Below, one piece after another: positions 14,369-14,490 of a stretch of 14,490 nt of DNA. The notes under the pieces are model-generated. The model was not told the origin of the DNA. It did no database searches and saw only the letters and a program-made list of their open reading frames with translations. Every line of letters starts with the position of its first letter. The stretch's first letter is position 1. The DNA is taken from the NCBI GenBank assembly GCA_023414985.1, contig JAEZLY010000176.1, positions 1-14,490 on the forward strand, given 5' to 3'. Position numbers and translations under genes: made by a program. This stretch comes from Bacillota bacterium (GTDB lineage Bacteria > Bacillota > Clostridia > Lachnospirales > Lachnospiraceae).

Positions 14369-14490
14369 TTATTCGTATTCGCCTTTGATCACGAAGAATG
14401 AGCCTCGAATCGTTCCTGCCAGCTTAGACTTCTGTCTGGCAAATTTGAATTTGTCTTCTAACTCCTTTGGTACCTCCATCCCCTCAGAGA
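14369..14490 (-). CDS. C-terminal end of an unrecognised protein
   Basis: The last 39 residues of a gene entering from the right edge are visible, ending with TAA at 14371-14369. The sequence is charged and ends in a beta-like segment (KSKLAGTIRGSFFVIKGEYE). The frame is open to the window edge, has sensible codon use, and is followed 58 bp later by a strong terminator, which supports it as real. I do not recognise the family from this fragment. The bases between its stop and the terminator hold nothing I can assign. Confidence 0.6.
   Translation of the reverse strand, partial: SEGMEVPKELEDKFKFARQKSKLAGTIRGSFFVIKGEYE

Noticed and set aside
1..14490. CRISPR array, insertion sequence, prophage or defence system
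   Set aside because: No spaced direct repeats, terminal inverted repeats with transposase, integrase, or nuclease/helicase genes were seen on either strand.

Overview
The window is 14.5 kb of AT-rich DNA in which every gene I can support lies on the minus strand, so transcription runs from high to low coordinates. The gene content suggests a fermentative, polysaccharide-degrading Firmicute, probably a clostridium of the Lachnospiraceae type. The pointers are an LplB/UgpE-type sugar ABC transporter with no ATPase gene of its own, cytoplasmic GH51 and GH95 glycosidases, strong AAGGAGG ribosome binding sites, and GTG/TTG starts. This is inferred from families and base composition; no taxonomic marker gene is present.

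Region A (1-6720) is a carbohydrate-use locus. A cytoplasmic GH51 alpha-L-arabinofuranosidase (2691-5156) is followed by two ABC permeases (1751-2671, 788-1717) and a lipoprotein solute-binding protein cut by the window edge (1-722). Just upstream is a LacI-family regulator (5543-6583). The GH51 operon has an excellent promoter (TTGACA, 18 bp, TATAAT). CG-centred operator-like sites with the core GTAAAACG lie just downstream of that promoter, over the lacI promoter and after the lacI stop. A weaker copy lies upstream of the GH51 promoter. The simplest reading is that an arabinose-containing oligosaccharide is imported, trimmed inside the cell, and sensed by the LacI protein, which also controls itself.

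Region B (6731-10705) holds a DJ-1/PfpI-family protein, a WYL-domain regulator whose helix-turn-helix is interrupted by an in-frame TAG, and a cytoplasmic GH95 alpha-L-fucosidase or alpha-L-galactosidase. The WYL gene lies 44 bp after the GH95 gene and ends in a hairpin that overlaps its own stop codon.

Region C (10788-11640) is a stand-alone gene for a Ric/ScdA/YtfE-type di-iron protein that repairs iron-sulfur clusters. Its upstream region has a perfect FNR-type palindrome placed where a class II activator would sit, plus two related GATTA...TAATC dyads 44 bp apart.

Region D (11673-14230) looks like a four-gene operon: a four-helix membrane protein, a small XRE-type regulator overlapping it by 8 bp, a DUF4386 membrane protein and a zinc-independent medium-chain oxidoreductase. 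It has its own promoter (TTGACA, 17 bp, TACTCT) with a palindrome near the transcription start. A strong hairpin (14266-14311) separates it from the C-terminal end of an unrecognised gene at the right edge.

I saw no tRNA, rRNA, CRISPR array, insertion sequence or phage gene. The most unusual points are the amber-split WYL regulator, the multi-operator layout around the GH51/lacI pair, the extra domain inside the GH51 enzyme, and the layered control region of the ric gene.
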